Part shown: piece after piece, positions 1 to 11,034 of the stretch
Layout: each line of letters opens with the position of its first letter
Numbering within the stretch: position 1 is the stretch's first letter
Origin: Daucus carota subsp. sativus
Taxonomy: Eukaryota > Streptophyta > Magnoliopsida > Apiales > Apiaceae
NCBI RefSeq assembly: GCF_001625215.2
Contig: NC_030386.2
Location: forward strand, 36,211,296 to 36,275,295
Reading direction: 5' to 3'
DNA: 64,000 nt
Notes under the pieces: generated by a model
The model's input: the letters and a program-made list of their open reading frames with translations, nothing else
Told to the model about the DNA's origin: nothing
The model's database searches: none
Program-made: the position numbers and the translations under genes

Positions 1-247
1 TAATTATATATATGCAGCTTTGTTTCGTGGCATGAAATACATCCCAAATCAGAAATGAACCAGCAATTCCAAATTTTCCAGAAACAACACCAGAATTGCC
101 AATCATTCCAAGTTTCAACTGATAAAAGGATAATAAAAGTTTTTCCAGCACATAAGAATATTAACTCAATACGTCATGAAACAATGGATTTTTCAGTCCT
201 GGCAAAGCCGCGAACTTAGTATAACCACCGGAAAAATATACCCATAC

Positions 248-798
248 CTAAAATTTGCCAGTTCTTTGTTTTGTTCTCTGAGAAGATCATCTTTGGCCCA
301 CACCTGCCCAAGTCAAAAATACTATACTGAGAAATGAACTTAAATAAAGGAGGCCCCAAAACTTCATAAGAACACAAATGGTAACATACTGCTTGAGTAT
401 CTAATCTAATTGCATGCAGCTCCCTTTCTTTCACTTCAATCTCTCTTTCAAGTTCATGTATACCCTGTTCCATTTCCCGTAATTGCTCCTTCACAAGCCA
501 GCAAACCAAGAGTTAAAAAAACATGATCAAAGCTTCAAGTTGCAATTTTCAATTTTCATCAAAAAAAGGTGTGATTTTTAACAGTACAGACTTGAAGCTT
601 GACATTGGCATTAACATGCTCCTTTATCTGTGAATCATAACTACTCTGCAACGCAATAATCTGCGATCGGGCAATGATCTCCGCCCTAATCTCCGTCTCT
701 ACATGCTCCAACTCCTCCTTTTGCTTAACCACCGAACGAAGCCGCTGCTGCAACTCATTCTCCATACTTGCATCAATCGAAATCGAACAAAAGTCCAC
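248..798 (-). CDS. Coiled-coil protein, 5' exons only (gene runs off the left edge)
   Basis: Three exons are visible on the minus strand: 798-592, 488-390 and 303-248, each with good GT/AG borders, and the reading frame continues across all joins. The protein starts MDFCSISIDASMENELQQRL and is charged throughout (Glu, Lys, Gln, Arg), as expected of a long coiled coil. The third exon encodes WAKDDLLREQNKELANF. This matches my memory of a conserved plant coiled-coil family with an N-terminus like MENELQQRL, so the second Met (763-765) is an alternative start. The first ATG is at 798. The donor at 247-246 shows that more exons lie left of the window. I do not know a function: homologues are usually annotated only as coiled-coil or myosin-heavy-chain-like. 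The exon structure is secure; the product name is not. Confidence 0.72.
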
Positions 799-1480
799 AT
801 CCCCCGGTTGCTGTACCTTAACAAAAACCCAAACATCACGCCGTCACCACCAAAACAAAACAACACGCCATTTCCACCAAAAAGGCGAAAACCCTAGCAC
901 ATTACCTCAAAAATTAATCTTTCATCAGACTGCCCTAACTTTGATCTTTGAAAATCCTAACAACCCGAAATAATCACAATCCAAATTCAAATCACAAAAC
1001 ACCAAACCCTAATTACTTAAAAAACAGTAAAATTAAGCTAGTACAGTCAAGGCTTCGACCTCATTGCCGGAGTCCTGTTCGGGAACAGCTCGCCACTCCT
1101 TCCGAGACGATTGCATCGGTAGAGACACGCCGCGAGCGCCTGCGACACCGCTAGGTGCCTCCATTAAATTAGAAGCTTCTACACTCTGCTCCAATTAGGC
1201 GTGACCAAACAAACCCTAGAATTTAAATTAAATAAAACAAAACCGTAACAAGTGAGAAATTAAAAAACGAGGCAATTAAATTATATTTGTAAGAGAGTGA
1301 GAAGAATAAAACGAAGAGTAGAATGTGATTGTGTGTGTAGTTATAAACCTGTGTGTCTCTAGATTTGGGGGAAGAAGAGAAAGAGGGGTTTCCTAAGGTT
1401 TTATTTTTAAAATTTGTGATTGGAGTGGTGCTTGTAATTGTGAGTTGTCTGAAATGGGACGAGTTAGAGCTTAGTTTTGA
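799..1480 (-). promoter_or_regulatory. Leader and promoter region of the coiled-coil gene
   Basis: This is the stretch upstream of the minus-strand start. It holds a patch with higher GC content (about 1045-1165) that could be a 5' untranslated exon, and purine/pyrimidine-rich sequence near 1365-1390. Plus-strand open frames here are short, low in complexity and resemble nothing known, so I treat them as noise. No TATA box is certain. Confidence 0.35.
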
Positions 1481-2296
1481 CCTTCAATCATAGAGCACAT
1501 CAAATTGATTAGGTGCAATTTTGGAGAATCGATAAAAACTCCATTTTACAATAATACCTCGGCTAGCATATACAATTTTTTCATGTATTTTAAATTAAAT
1601 TATTGAAAAGATATTTCAGTTATAATTATTAATATAAATAGTTAAACATGGATGGGAATAGACAAATTAAGTGAGTATTATTATAAATAAGTAAAATTGA
1701 AAATAGATATAAAATTAGCAAAGTTCACAAAATCATGAAAAAGGTAATAAATATGTTTGCTTGGAGAATAGAAGTCATCATTTGGGAGAAAAAGTTAGTT
1801 ATAAATGTATTATTTCATCGGTGTTATATTATTATATTTATAATGTGCCGGTTTGACTACCATTATTTCTAAATTTTAAATTCTTATTTTCTTTTTGAAA
1901 ATGCAATTTATATTATTTTTTGAATATATGTGTCAAACATGTATTTCATATTTGACTAAAAAGCCAAGGATTTATTTTTTTCTCCAAAAGTAAATCATTA
2001 TTTCTGAAAAATAAAATAAAATTAGCGAAACAACACTTATTACTATAACATATATCTTATAATGTATAATAAAATAAAAGATCACACACATAGAGGTTTT
2101 TTTGGATTTCGAATTTGGATTAATTTCATTTTGGATTTTGGATCGATATATTGAAAATTTTATTTAAGATTTTCAAATTTAAAAATTAAATCACAATTCA
2201 ATTTTAAATTCAAAACATCATGTTCTACAAATTTTTAATTTCAGGTATCGGATTATTTTTCATCTTTAAAATGTAAACGTGAGTAGAATTAGGTTA
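1481..2296. other. Intergenic AT-rich DNA
   Basis: Very AT-rich sequence with many stops in all frames. I see no gene, RNA or clear transposon end in it. Confidence 0.5.
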
Positions 2297-2338
2297 TCAA
2301 TATAAAGGAGGATGCGGGCGTCTATAGAATGACTCGAT

Positions 2339-3115
2339 TCAGTCTTCTGTTTTTTCTTAAATTTCGGGGAGAAAATATAGTTATAATTCAAAAAATCAGG
2401 TTCAGGAATTCTAAAAATAATACAACTCTTTTCTTATTGAATTCTAAAGATGACAATTCTTTTCTTATTTAGTAATCCTAAAAGAAATAGGATTATATTT
2501 AAAAAATCAGGTTCAAGTATTCCAAAAGTTAATACAATTCTTTTCTTTTTGGATTCTAAAGTATATTTATATAAATTAACAATCATAGATAAAATACAAT
2601 TTATATTTAAGATTTCTAAAGTAATACGTACAATTTTTATTTTCAATTTAGTCTTATAATTTTTTTAAAATTTCGTATAGAAAATAAAGGATTGTAAAGA
2701 TAATAATCATTAAAAAAATTTAAAAGCAAAAATATTATAACCATAAGAGAATAATAATTTTTTAGTAATAAATATGAATCATAATCAGTCACCAGTCTTC
2801 TTATTTTTCTTAAATTTCGGGGAGAAAATATAGTTATAATTCAAAAAATCAGGTTCAGGAATTCTAAAAGTAATACAACTCTTTTCTTATTGAATTCTAA
2901 AGATGACACAATTCTTTTCTTATTTAGTAATCCTAAAAAAAATAGGATTATATTTAAAAAATAGGTTCAAGTATTCCAAAAGTTAATACAATTCTTTTCT
3001 TTTTGGATTCTAAAGTATATTTATTTAAATTAACAATCATGGATAAAATACAATTTATATTTAAGATTTCTAAGGTAATACGTACAATTTTTATTTTCAA
3101 TTTAGTCTTATAATT
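2339..3115 (+). repeat. Tandem duplication of the Helitron 5' region
   Basis: Two direct copies, about 2339-2660 and 2790-3115, share long identical runs, including TTTCGGGGAGAAAATATAG and the spacer with TTTTCTTATT blocks. They differ by small indels and are offset by about 450 bases. Open frames inside them (for example 2450-2659) are low-complexity and not coding. Confidence 0.75.
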
Positions 3116-3557
3116 TTTTAAAATTTCTTATAGAAAATAAAGGATTGTAAAGATAATAATCATTATAAAAAACTAATAACAAAAATATTATAACCATAAT
3201 AGGATAATAATTTTTAAGTAATAAATAGGAATCATGATATAAAAATAATTAACAAAATAGGATATATAAAATAGGAATCATATATTGACTTTATAATAAT
3301 TTAAATGATTCTCGATTAGTATTGTGTTTGACGGGCACGGGAGGCGGCCCAAACCAATTTTTATCTAAATAATAATAAATTTTCTATTAGTATTATGTTT
3401 GACGGGAAAGTGGCTAATATAATTTTTTATCTAATATTTAATTTTATCATAAAAATAATAATTATGGATTAATATTTTCTTTGACGGGAAGTGGTTCGAA
3501 CTAATTTTATTATTAGTATTGTGTTTGACGGGATGACCACTTAAACAAATTTTTATA

Positions 3558-3809
3558 CTCCCTCCGTCCCTCTGAGTAGTATACATTGGGGGACGGGGAC
3601 ACGACACGGATTTTAATGCTTCTGCAAAATGTAGTTGTGCAATCTATTTTTAAAATTTTTCTTTTTTAAATTAAAGTCTGGATGTTATATTTTTATACAG
3701 AAAAAGAAAATCTCAAAAATAAGTTACGGAACTATATTTTATAAGAGCATTGAAATGCGTGTCGAGCAGTTAAAAAAGAAACGTATAGAATTAAATGGGA
3801 CGGAGGGAG
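3558..3809. mobile_element. Stowaway-type MITE inside the Helitron
   Basis: The terminal inverted repeats are CTCCCTCCGTCCC and its complement GGGACGGAGGGAG, flanked by TA on both sides (3556-3557 and 3810-3811). That is the Tc1/mariner-derived Stowaway signature. The element is 252 bp with no coding capacity. It sits within a Helitron, so it inserted later or was carried along. Confidence 0.9.
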
Positions 3810-3941
3810 TACTATTTATAATATTTTTTTATTTGTGATATGTTTAACAGGAAGGTGACTCAAAATAATTTTTATGCTATTATAATACTGATTCATATCA
3901 AAATTTATCACGCTGCCGCGAAACGCGGTTTTTTTCATTAG

Positions 3942-4983
3942 TATACTTATATAAAGGAGGATGCGGGCGTCTCTAGAATTGTTCGATTCAGTCTTCTGAT
4001 TTTTCTTAAATTTCGGATTGCAAAAAACCAGATTCAAGTATTTTATAGATAAAAGGATTGCAAAGATAGTGCAATTCTTATATTTGTTTATGAATCATAA
4101 AACAGTAGGATTCTATTTATTTAAAATAACAATTATAGAATAAATATAATTAAAAAATACAATTCTTATTTTCAAAAGTTATAAAAATTTTCTTTCAAAA
4201 AAAATTTATAATCTTATTTTATTAATTTTTTTCAAATTATATATTTAAAAAATAAAAACCACCATCTTCCAAAATTTCACATTGTCTGAGCTGGTTCGTA
4301 GCGCTAAACTCACGTCGTTCTTTGTATCATGAAAACATCTTTGACATCTTCGCAACCTCATTCAAATAGTATGCATTGACTTACGACCAATCTCGACAAT
4401 AGTTTGACGGGCACAGGAGGCGGCGCAAACTAATTTTTATCTAAATAATAATAATTTTTCTATCAGTATTATGTTTGACGGGAAAGTGGCTAAATAATTT
4501 TTTACCTATGTTATAATATATATTTTTTAAAACTGGACCACAGTTCAAATTAATATTTATCCAATCATAATCTTTAATTCTATCATAATTAGAATAATTT
4601 TTATTAGTATTGTTTGATAATAAGGAGACTCAAACTAATATCTAATTTATAATGTTTTGTTATTAGCATTGTGTTTGACAAGAGAGCGGCTCAAACTAAC
4701 TTTGATCTAAATTAAAATATTTAATTTTATCATAAAAATAATAATTTTGGATTAATATTGTCTTTGACGGGAGGGCAGTTCGAACTAATTTTATTATTAA
4801 TATTGTGTCTGAAAGGATGACAACTTAAACAAATTTTCATACTAATGATAATATTTTTTTTATTAGCGATATGTTTAACCGGAAGATGACTCGAAATAAT
4901 TTTTATTTTATTATAATATTGATTTATATCAAAATTTATATAAAATTTATAACGCCGCCGCGAAAGGCGGCTTTATTCACTTG
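3942..4983 (+). mobile_element. Non-autonomous Helitron, copy 2, head-to-tail with copy 1
   Basis: The TATAAAGGAGGATGCGGGCG block (3949-3968) follows the 3' end of copy 1 almost directly. The 3' hairpin GCCGCCGCGAAAGGCGGC lies at about 4954-4971, then TTTATTCACTTG ending at 4983 before a host T; the last four bases are a decayed form of CTAG. It has the same internal GACGGG modules (about 4403, 4468, 4762). A non-repetitive segment, about 4262-4400, is absent from the other copies. Confidence 0.68.
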
Positions 4984-5509
4984 TTTATAAGAATATACGT
5001 GCATGATTAGTTTGCATGAAAAATAAGAGGCATTCCCCCTTCTCCATGGGAACTATGTACTGTATTAGGATACGGAAATTCGACGTCTTTTAAGCTTCTG
5101 TTACTAATCAAAATTTTCATATAAGAACTTTTAATTTTAAAATATATTTTAATAGGAGTTGTCTGTTTTAATTAAATTATATTGAATAATAATTACAACA
5201 CTTATATTTAAATATAACACCTTAAAATATCATTCTCAAAAAAAAAAACACCTTAAAATATAAAATTGAATACATGTTTTGTTTATTTATTTTAATAATC
5301 CTACTTATTAAAACATATCTTGAAAAATTATAAAATTATATTAATCACATCAACAAAAATATTTATGTATAACTAGGAGTAATCAATATCATTTTAAATA
5401 TAAAATTTAATATAAACTAAATATTAAAATTAAAATTAAGTATTAAAAACGCACTTCTAGAAAAAATTTGCGCCACATCATCATCAGTCTCGAATCCTCT
5501 TCCGATCTC
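4984..5509. other. Intergenic DNA upstream of the F-box gene
   Basis: AT-rich, no open frame worth calling. It holds the distal promoter of the gene that follows. Confidence 0.5.
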
Positions 5510-5516
5510 TATAAAA
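5510..5516 (+). promoter_or_regulatory. TATA box of the F-box gene
   Basis: TATAAAA lies 52 bases before the ATG at 5568, in a short pyrimidine-rich context. This implies a very short leader. An intact TATA box suggests that the locus may still be transcribed despite the internal stop. Confidence 0.6.
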
Positions 5517-5567
5517 CCACCGCGCGACTGCTTCTCGCAACACACGTTAGGTAAAAGCATTAAAGCA

Positions 5568-6965
5568 ATGGGCGGCGCTGACGCTTTGACGGATGATATC
5601 TTGACAGAGATTCTCAAAAGACTGCCCAAGAAAGCTTTGTTTCGATTCAAGTGCGTAAACAAATCGTGGAATCGTCTTATACAAACTCCTTATTTTGGAG
5701 CTCTTCAATCTGATCATAACAAAACCAACCTTCGTAATATATATATGCTTGTGTTTCTGCATTGGGGTAATCTAGCTTTATATGGTATTGATCCGGTTCA
5801 TGGTCTTGGATACAATTCTGATTCTACAGATCTTCATGATTTACATCCCCTTCTTGTGTTCCCTACTGGTCGTCGGATGAGCCATTCCGTGATCGGTTGC
5901 GTCAAATTCGGATCAAAAATATATTTGTTCGGACTTGATTATTTTTTTTCTTTACATGATGAGAAGACCAGTGTTTATACGATGGAAGAAAAGGATCTTA
6001 TGAGTATAGAACCTAGCGAAGACAACAGTATTGCCAATTTCAAACATCTTTAAACCAAAACTAAAAATCCAATGCACGGCGCAAAGTTAAAGCCACTCTG
6101 TTTTGTTGCAAATAGCAAACTCTATGTCTTTTCAGGGTTCAGGACGGAAACTAGGTTCGAAGTGTTTTCTCCTGTGGACGAGGCTTGGCATGTTTTGCCT
6201 ACTCCACATGATGATAATGCTGTACCCGGAGATTTTGATGATTATGAATTTACTTATCTTTTTCTCGAAAAATCGGAGCAAGTGGTCTATTTTGCTGTAG
6301 TTGGTTACATCTTGTCCTTCAACCTAAAAACGCATAAATGGAATCCTGCATCTCCTCACCGTCTGACAATGCTTCCACCAGTAAGCATTGTCAATGGAAT
6401 TGCTTTTGGTTTCGACAATAGCTATGCATCTCCTCACCGTCCGACAAGTTTTCCACCATTAACCATTGTCAATGGAATTAGTTTTGGTTTCAATAGCTAT
6501 GTCAATATATGTGCTTCCAAACCCTTGTCAAAGGGTGAAGAAGTTATGCAACCATACTTGGCTGCGGACAAAGATTTTCTAGAAGTATTGGGATCTCCAT
6601 CTCGTTTCACCTACATGACTAAAAGGAAGATGTTCTACGAAGACTATATTATTGGGTTGGAGGACTCCGACAATAAAGAAGTAATGTGTTTTCTAACCCA
6701 CGGCAGTAAGCCAGCCGAGGATCCGATATCTTGTCCGGACTACAAGACCTCCTATGTAGCCTTGAGCATTTTCCGCATCTGCAATGATCTGTATACAGAA
6801 AAAAGACCTGCCAGCGAACACTACAGTACCTATGCAGATGAGGAGGGAGAAGATGGTGCTGTGGTCAGGAGATACTTCAATGCCAAATTTTTGTACACTA
6901 AACACTTTATCATCAGTAATTCTCGCCTCCACGCTATGGGTATGATCGTGACATGTTTTAATTAA
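5568..6965 (+). pseudogene. F-box/kelch-type gene interrupted by one in-frame stop
   Basis: The first half (5568-6053) begins MGGADALTDDILTEILKRLP and carries a standard F-box at about residues 5-45, ending near CVNKSWNRLI. A single TAA at 6051-6053 stops it at 161 residues. The same frame stays open from 6054 to the TAA at 6963-6965. The second half has kelch-like strands (KLYVFSGF, WHVLPTP, YGF-type repeats) typical of plant F-box/kelch substrate adaptors of SCF ubiquitin ligases. Uninterrupted, it would be about 465 codons, a normal family length. There is no frameshift. The options are a recent nonsense mutation, a truncated F-box-only protein, or a short intron over the stop; I see no convincing intron. 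A perfect TATA box precedes it and a Stowaway MITE lies just downstream. Confidence 0.7.
6348..6500 (+). repeat. Internal tandem duplication in the F-box/kelch gene
   Basis: 6348-6425 (78 bp) and 6426-6500 (75 bp) are diverged direct copies. In protein terms ASPHRLTMLPPVSIVNGIAF is followed by ASPHRPTSFPPLTIVNGISF. Both copies stay in frame, so the duplication adds one blade-like unit without breaking the reading frame. Confidence 0.85.
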
Positions 6966-7015
6966 TTAGCTGTAATCTTGAATGGAAAGTCCTCTTAATG
7001 TATCTATATATGTTA

Positions 7016-7227
7016 CTCCCTCCGTCTCTAAATACTTTTCCTGTTTGTACTTTTCACGTTTGTCAACACACATTTTTAATCGTTAATATCTTTCATTTCG
7101 TAGTAGCATTAAAAATAAAAACTTCACTGTATTAAAGTACTCGTGAATACGAATCTAACAAGATCACTCACATGTTATGAACAGTACCGACATCCCAAAT
7201 TGGAAAAGAATAAAGAGACGGAGGGAG
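7016..7227. mobile_element. Stowaway-type MITE
   Basis: Inverted ends CTCCCTCCGTCTCT and AGAGACGGAGGGAG, with TA target duplications at 7014-7015 and 7228-7229; 212 bp. It lies about 50 bases after the F-box gene stop, so it may contribute to that gene's 3' untranslated region. Confidence 0.9.
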
Positions 7228-7229
7228 TA

Positions 7230-7724
7230 GCATCATATGGGAGCACAGGATGTTTTTAAACTGATTTCAGAGAAAGTGTCGCCTTTCAAACCGGCAGAGA
7301 TTTTTTGTTTGTGTTTTCTGTTTGTGACAACTTTTGTTTGTCGCAAATCTTTTTGTTATTCTGCAAAATAATTACTTAGCTTATTTAAAGTATTCATCTA
7401 TATTATTCAATATCTTTATTAGTGAACGAAATACTGATCATGGATCAATACTGAAGAAAACAAATGCAAATAATCTGAAAGATGAAGTAAAACAATTCTT
7501 ATACTGATTATACGTGTAATAGTTCTCCTTAAGAGAAACACTAACAAGTTGGACAAAAGTTTTTGTCTAAAAGCTCAGTAGTACGTTCAGCCTGCTACCA
7601 CTTGTAGCAGGAGATGATATGCCACACACATATATCTTAACATTCATGTCACTCAAAATCTTAACAGAACTGATATTTGAAGTGCATATGAGTAAAGATA
7701 CAGTGCGATAAAGACCGAGATATT
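7230..7724. other. Intergenic DNA
   Basis: No gene recognised. Small open frames here are not supported by any family similarity. Confidence 0.45.
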
Positions 7725-7734
7725 CCAACAAGTT

Positions 7735-8856
7735 AGACTGGTCAGTCAGGGAGGGGTTGGTTTGCAGCTGCAAAACAAGCTCTGCTTCAGACCTGTAAGT
7801 GTATGATCAGAGGCACACATAAGACTCTAATGAAATAAAAAGACTGAAAGTATGAACATTACTAAACCATTGAAATCTATCAAGCAAAAAGAATTTACTC
7901 TTGAAGCCCTACAAAGTCTACTCATACTTCGGGAGGAGTATATGTTGGAGCCTCCACAAACTGCAAGCCAGGGTCCCTATACAACAGCACAATACATTAT
8001 TTGGATTCTACAGACTTGCACTCTTTTGATTAGGATCCACATAATAACGCAAACATGGTCTATTTACCCCGCAAGCATTCTAGCGAGATACAGAAATGGC
8101 TTCTCAATGTTGTAGTTACTCTTTACAGAAATTTCACAATACTGCAGATTCTCAACCTCCCGCACATTTACTTGCTGGTTGTTCATATCTACCTTGTTTC
8201 CACAAAGTATAGTCGGAATATCATCACAGAGCCTGGAAAGATGGAGAAGTGCAGTATATAAAAGCCAAAGTACAATAAAAATTAATTTACTTCACAAGAA
8301 CATTAGAGATTCCTAAACAAACCAATGAATTTCTTTCTGCCAAGCTGGAACAAATTCGTGAGTCACCGAGTCTGTTACATCAAACATTATAATCGTGCAG
8401 TCTCCACCAATGCTGCATTTAATAATATCAGCCACATAATATCATTCAAATAAACAGGCCACTGTTGATACTTCACCTCACAAACACTGGTTATGCAGAA
8501 TATTACAAAGTTTGGCCAGCTTTTTTTACCATTAATTTAAACAAACACAAGGTGACTGCTACTATGACTAAATTTTAACAAAAAAATCACATACTAATAG
8601 GGATCCAGCTGTCAAGGAGAACCCTTCTACTTCCCTGAAAAATCCCAGCAATCAAATTCCACCTGTCCGCGGTTTGTGAAGAAATCTAGTGGCTGAACGA
8701 CCATTTCAGTAGTCGCTACACACACACAATGTTTTTACATGTCCAATAATACAGATTCAGAGAAAATGCAACAAATTAAAACTTCATATCATTCTTACGA
8801 TTGTATTCATTCACAAATTCACCAGTGAGATGTCTCTTCATAAAAGCAGTTTTTCC
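7735..8856 (-). pseudogene. Ran GTPase pseudogene with retained introns
   Basis: Six degenerate exons can be followed on the minus strand: 8856 to about 8780 (GKTAFMKRHLTGEF, end of the P-loop region), 8715-8595 (QPLDFFTNRGQVEFDCWDFSG, before switch II), 8412-8323 (GDCTIIMFDVT), 8234-8068 ([24 protein letters not shown]), 7976-7899 (DPGLQFVEAPTYTPPEV) and 7792 to about 7735 (SEAELVLQLQTNPS). All match the small nuclear-transport GTPase Ran in order, and most borders still have GT/AG. It is broken by stops after the first exon's RKNDMKF, by a frameshift and stops after WDFSG, by a six-residue loss before the NLQYCEIS segment, and by TGA replacing Gln in PPEVQ. The N-terminal exon is not visible. 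It is a decayed gene duplicate, not a retrocopy. Confidence 0.85.
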
Positions 8857-9039
8857 TAAAAATATCAAAACAATAAGTAAGAACTGAATTATGCAAATTA
8901 ATTTCTTGAAGTGAACGAGGACGAAGCCAAATTCAATAACCTACAATGCAGATCTCAATTTAACATCAAATAAATAATTTTTCATATTTTAAGAATGATA
9001 CAGGATGTTATTTCCGCAAGTGATGATCCCACAAATCAC

Positions 9040-9305
9040 ATCCCCCAGACCCCCACTCAAAATTACTCATGCTGGTGGTGCATGTTAACAGGCATCACAA
9101 TTCACAACTCACAAGCAACCTGCTCATGTTGCTAAAAAAGAAGGAAAAAAAGTGCTCGAAGGTGTAGCAACTGATCATGGGTGATCCTGAACCGTAATAC
9201 TCATGGTCTCGATTAGTAGTCTAGTGTAGATTTATTCTGATGACGGAGAACAACTGGAACCAAGCAAAAGCTCACAAGCTGTGCTGACTGGATGTGCCCT
9301 GATGC
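9040..9305. repeat. Duplicated segment, copy 1
   Basis: Directly repeated at 10700-10955, with long identical runs such as CTCATGCTGGTGGTGCATGT, GACTGATCATGGGTGAT-type sequence and GGTCTCGATTAGTAGTCTAG. Copy 1 has a short extra piece (CAATTCACAACTCA region). It adjoins the Ran pseudogene on its 5' side, so it may be old upstream sequence of that gene. No function seen. Confidence 0.85.
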
Positions 9306-9317
9306 CACTTGGAATAT

Positions 9318-9560
9318 ACTCCCTATCCTAAGGTATAATAGTCGCCGGAACTTTTTTACTTATTTTTAAGAGTTTTGACCATATTTTTATAAATTTTATT
9401 TTTATGAATAAAAATATCAAAATTATAAAAATAATATTTATAAATGTATTAATCAAAAATCTTAAAAACAAGTGAAAAAAGTGACTACTACTCCCTCCGT
9501 TCCTAAATATTAGTCGCTCTGAATTTGTGCACGTAATTTGAGGTTTACAAAAAATATACT
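9318..9560. mobile_element. Degenerate Stowaway-like MITE with a second MITE end beside it
   Basis: 9318 onward reads CTCCCTATCCTAAGGTATAA and forms an imperfect inverted repeat with 9440-9485 (GGAACTTTTTTACTT against AAGTGAAAAAAGTGAC). At 9491 a fresh CTCCCTCCGTTCC end starts in direct orientation after TA. I see no matching right end for the second, so one element is truncated or the two are nested. Confidence 0.55.
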
Positions 9561-10699
9561 CTTACGTATTATTTTTAAAAAAAAAATTTCTGAATAAAAG
9601 TTTAACATCTATATTTTTATTAAAAAAACAAAAATTTAAAAACTAACGTCTAAAAATACGTCTAAACTTATAAATCACATCGAAATATATCAAATATGGT
9701 ATGAAAATTGACTGTTGGGAGATGAAAAAAATACAGTGAAGTCAGATTTAAAAAAAAAAGTGAACCGATTGACTGAAAAAATCAAATTAAAAATAGAGAG
9801 ATTATGTGAAATCACGTGTGGGAGTGTACAAGTTTATTATAATACGGTATTTGTACCAACAATCAAATTATCCACTATACTTGTTATATATAAAAATATA
9901 ATTTCATAGATTATAATTTTATAGTATATCATAATATGATTATAATACTGTAAATTCATATGTCAATTATGGCTACAGTTAATCTCTTTGAATGTGCTAT
10001 AAATCTTAGAAGTAAATAACGAAAATGATTAGAATACTATTGCATCAAATTATTTATTTTGAATTTAAAAACAATTGACTTGTTGAAGGAGACTGGATAA
10101 TTCGAGTACATATCCTCGTGTTATCACCGTTTTTTCATTGAACTACATGCGCGGGTGATGGATCACATAGGATGTATTGGATGACATACAACTAATTCTA
10201 AGCCCCATAGGCCCAAAATAAACCAGCGCAAAAATTACAAAACATTGTGCTGATTCAATATTTTAAAATTAAAAAACGTGAACCGGATTAAATTGTTGGG
10301 AGCATAGACAAGAATTCAGATTATTGATGATCAATCAACTGGTAACTGAAAATATAGAGATTTTATCAATTTAGCAAGTTATGAAAATGACCGATTTTTA
10401 GAACAATATATCGAACTTGTTAATATTAAAAAAGATTAAAATACATTGGGTGCTGAGGATAAATGAACTATATAAAGTCCAAGGCTGCAAACATAAAAGT
10501 CAATTATCCGTAAGTATTTCTGTTTGAACCAATCTTTAAATATCAAATAAGTAATTTTTTTATTTAAAAAAAATTACAGGATTAATCCTCACCGATTACT
10601 CATATAATTGGACACACCAGGAATAAGTGGACCATGACGCTGGGAGTATGAGTGTGCAAGTATGCTCAACTAAATTAGCAGAAGTGCCAAGTTTAAAAA
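9561..10699. other. Intergenic AT-rich DNA
   Basis: No gene recognised. The 64-residue open frame near 9715 is lysine-rich low-complexity sequence and I do not call it. Confidence 0.45.
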
Positions 10700-10955
10700 A
10701 AAAACCACAACACGCATCCCCTCAAAATTGCTCATGCTGGTGGTGCATGTTAACGGGCATCACAAGCAACCTGCTCATATTGTTAAAAAAGATGGACAAA
10801 AAAGTGCTCGAAGTTGTAGCGACTGATCATGGGTGATTCTGAACTGTAATACCCATGGTCTCGATTAGTAGTCTAGTGTATATTTATTCTGATGATGAAA
10901 AACAACTGGAACCAAGCAAAAGCTCACAAGTTGTGCTGACTGGATTTGCCCTAAT
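10700..10955. repeat. Duplicated segment, copy 2
   Basis: Second copy of 9040-9305 in the same orientation, about 1.65 kb away. The similarity ends near GCTGACTGGAT(G/T)TGCCCT. Beyond it, copy 2 leads into the DNA that hosts the hAT element. Confidence 0.85.
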
Positions 10956-11034
10956 TTGACTTTAGAATTTTTAAGCTCACAAGTCTTATAAGTATCAGGC
11001 AGGCTGGTACTGAAACAGCTGGAAAGGGCCGTGG

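Larger units (their letters stand above)
2297..3941 (+). mobile_element. Non-autonomous Helitron, copy 1
   Basis: The 5' end is TCAATATAAAGGAGGATG after a host A, followed by the GCGGGCGTCT block shared with the copies near 3952, 22172, 22441, 27518 and 27669. The 3' end has a short GC-rich hairpin (GCCGCGAAACGCGG, about 3915-3929) followed by CATTAG and a host T, close to the plant Helitron terminus (hairpin, then CTRR, insertion between A and T). No Rep/helicase open frame is present, so it depends on another element. Its 5' part is tandemly duplicated: 2339-2660 and 2790-3115 are near-identical. The middle carries GACGGG-containing modules (about 3324, 3396, 3480, 3522). A Stowaway MITE sits inside. 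Family assignment is confident; exact borders less so. Confidence 0.72.

Noticed and set aside
2434-2659. Open frames on both strands near 2.5 kb
   Set aside because: Low-complexity Ile/Phe/Leu-rich translations of Helitron repeats, repeated non-coding sequence.
7852-8261. Plus-strand open frames in the Ran region
   Set aside because: They are antisense shadows of the Ran pseudogene exons, which align in order on the minus strand.
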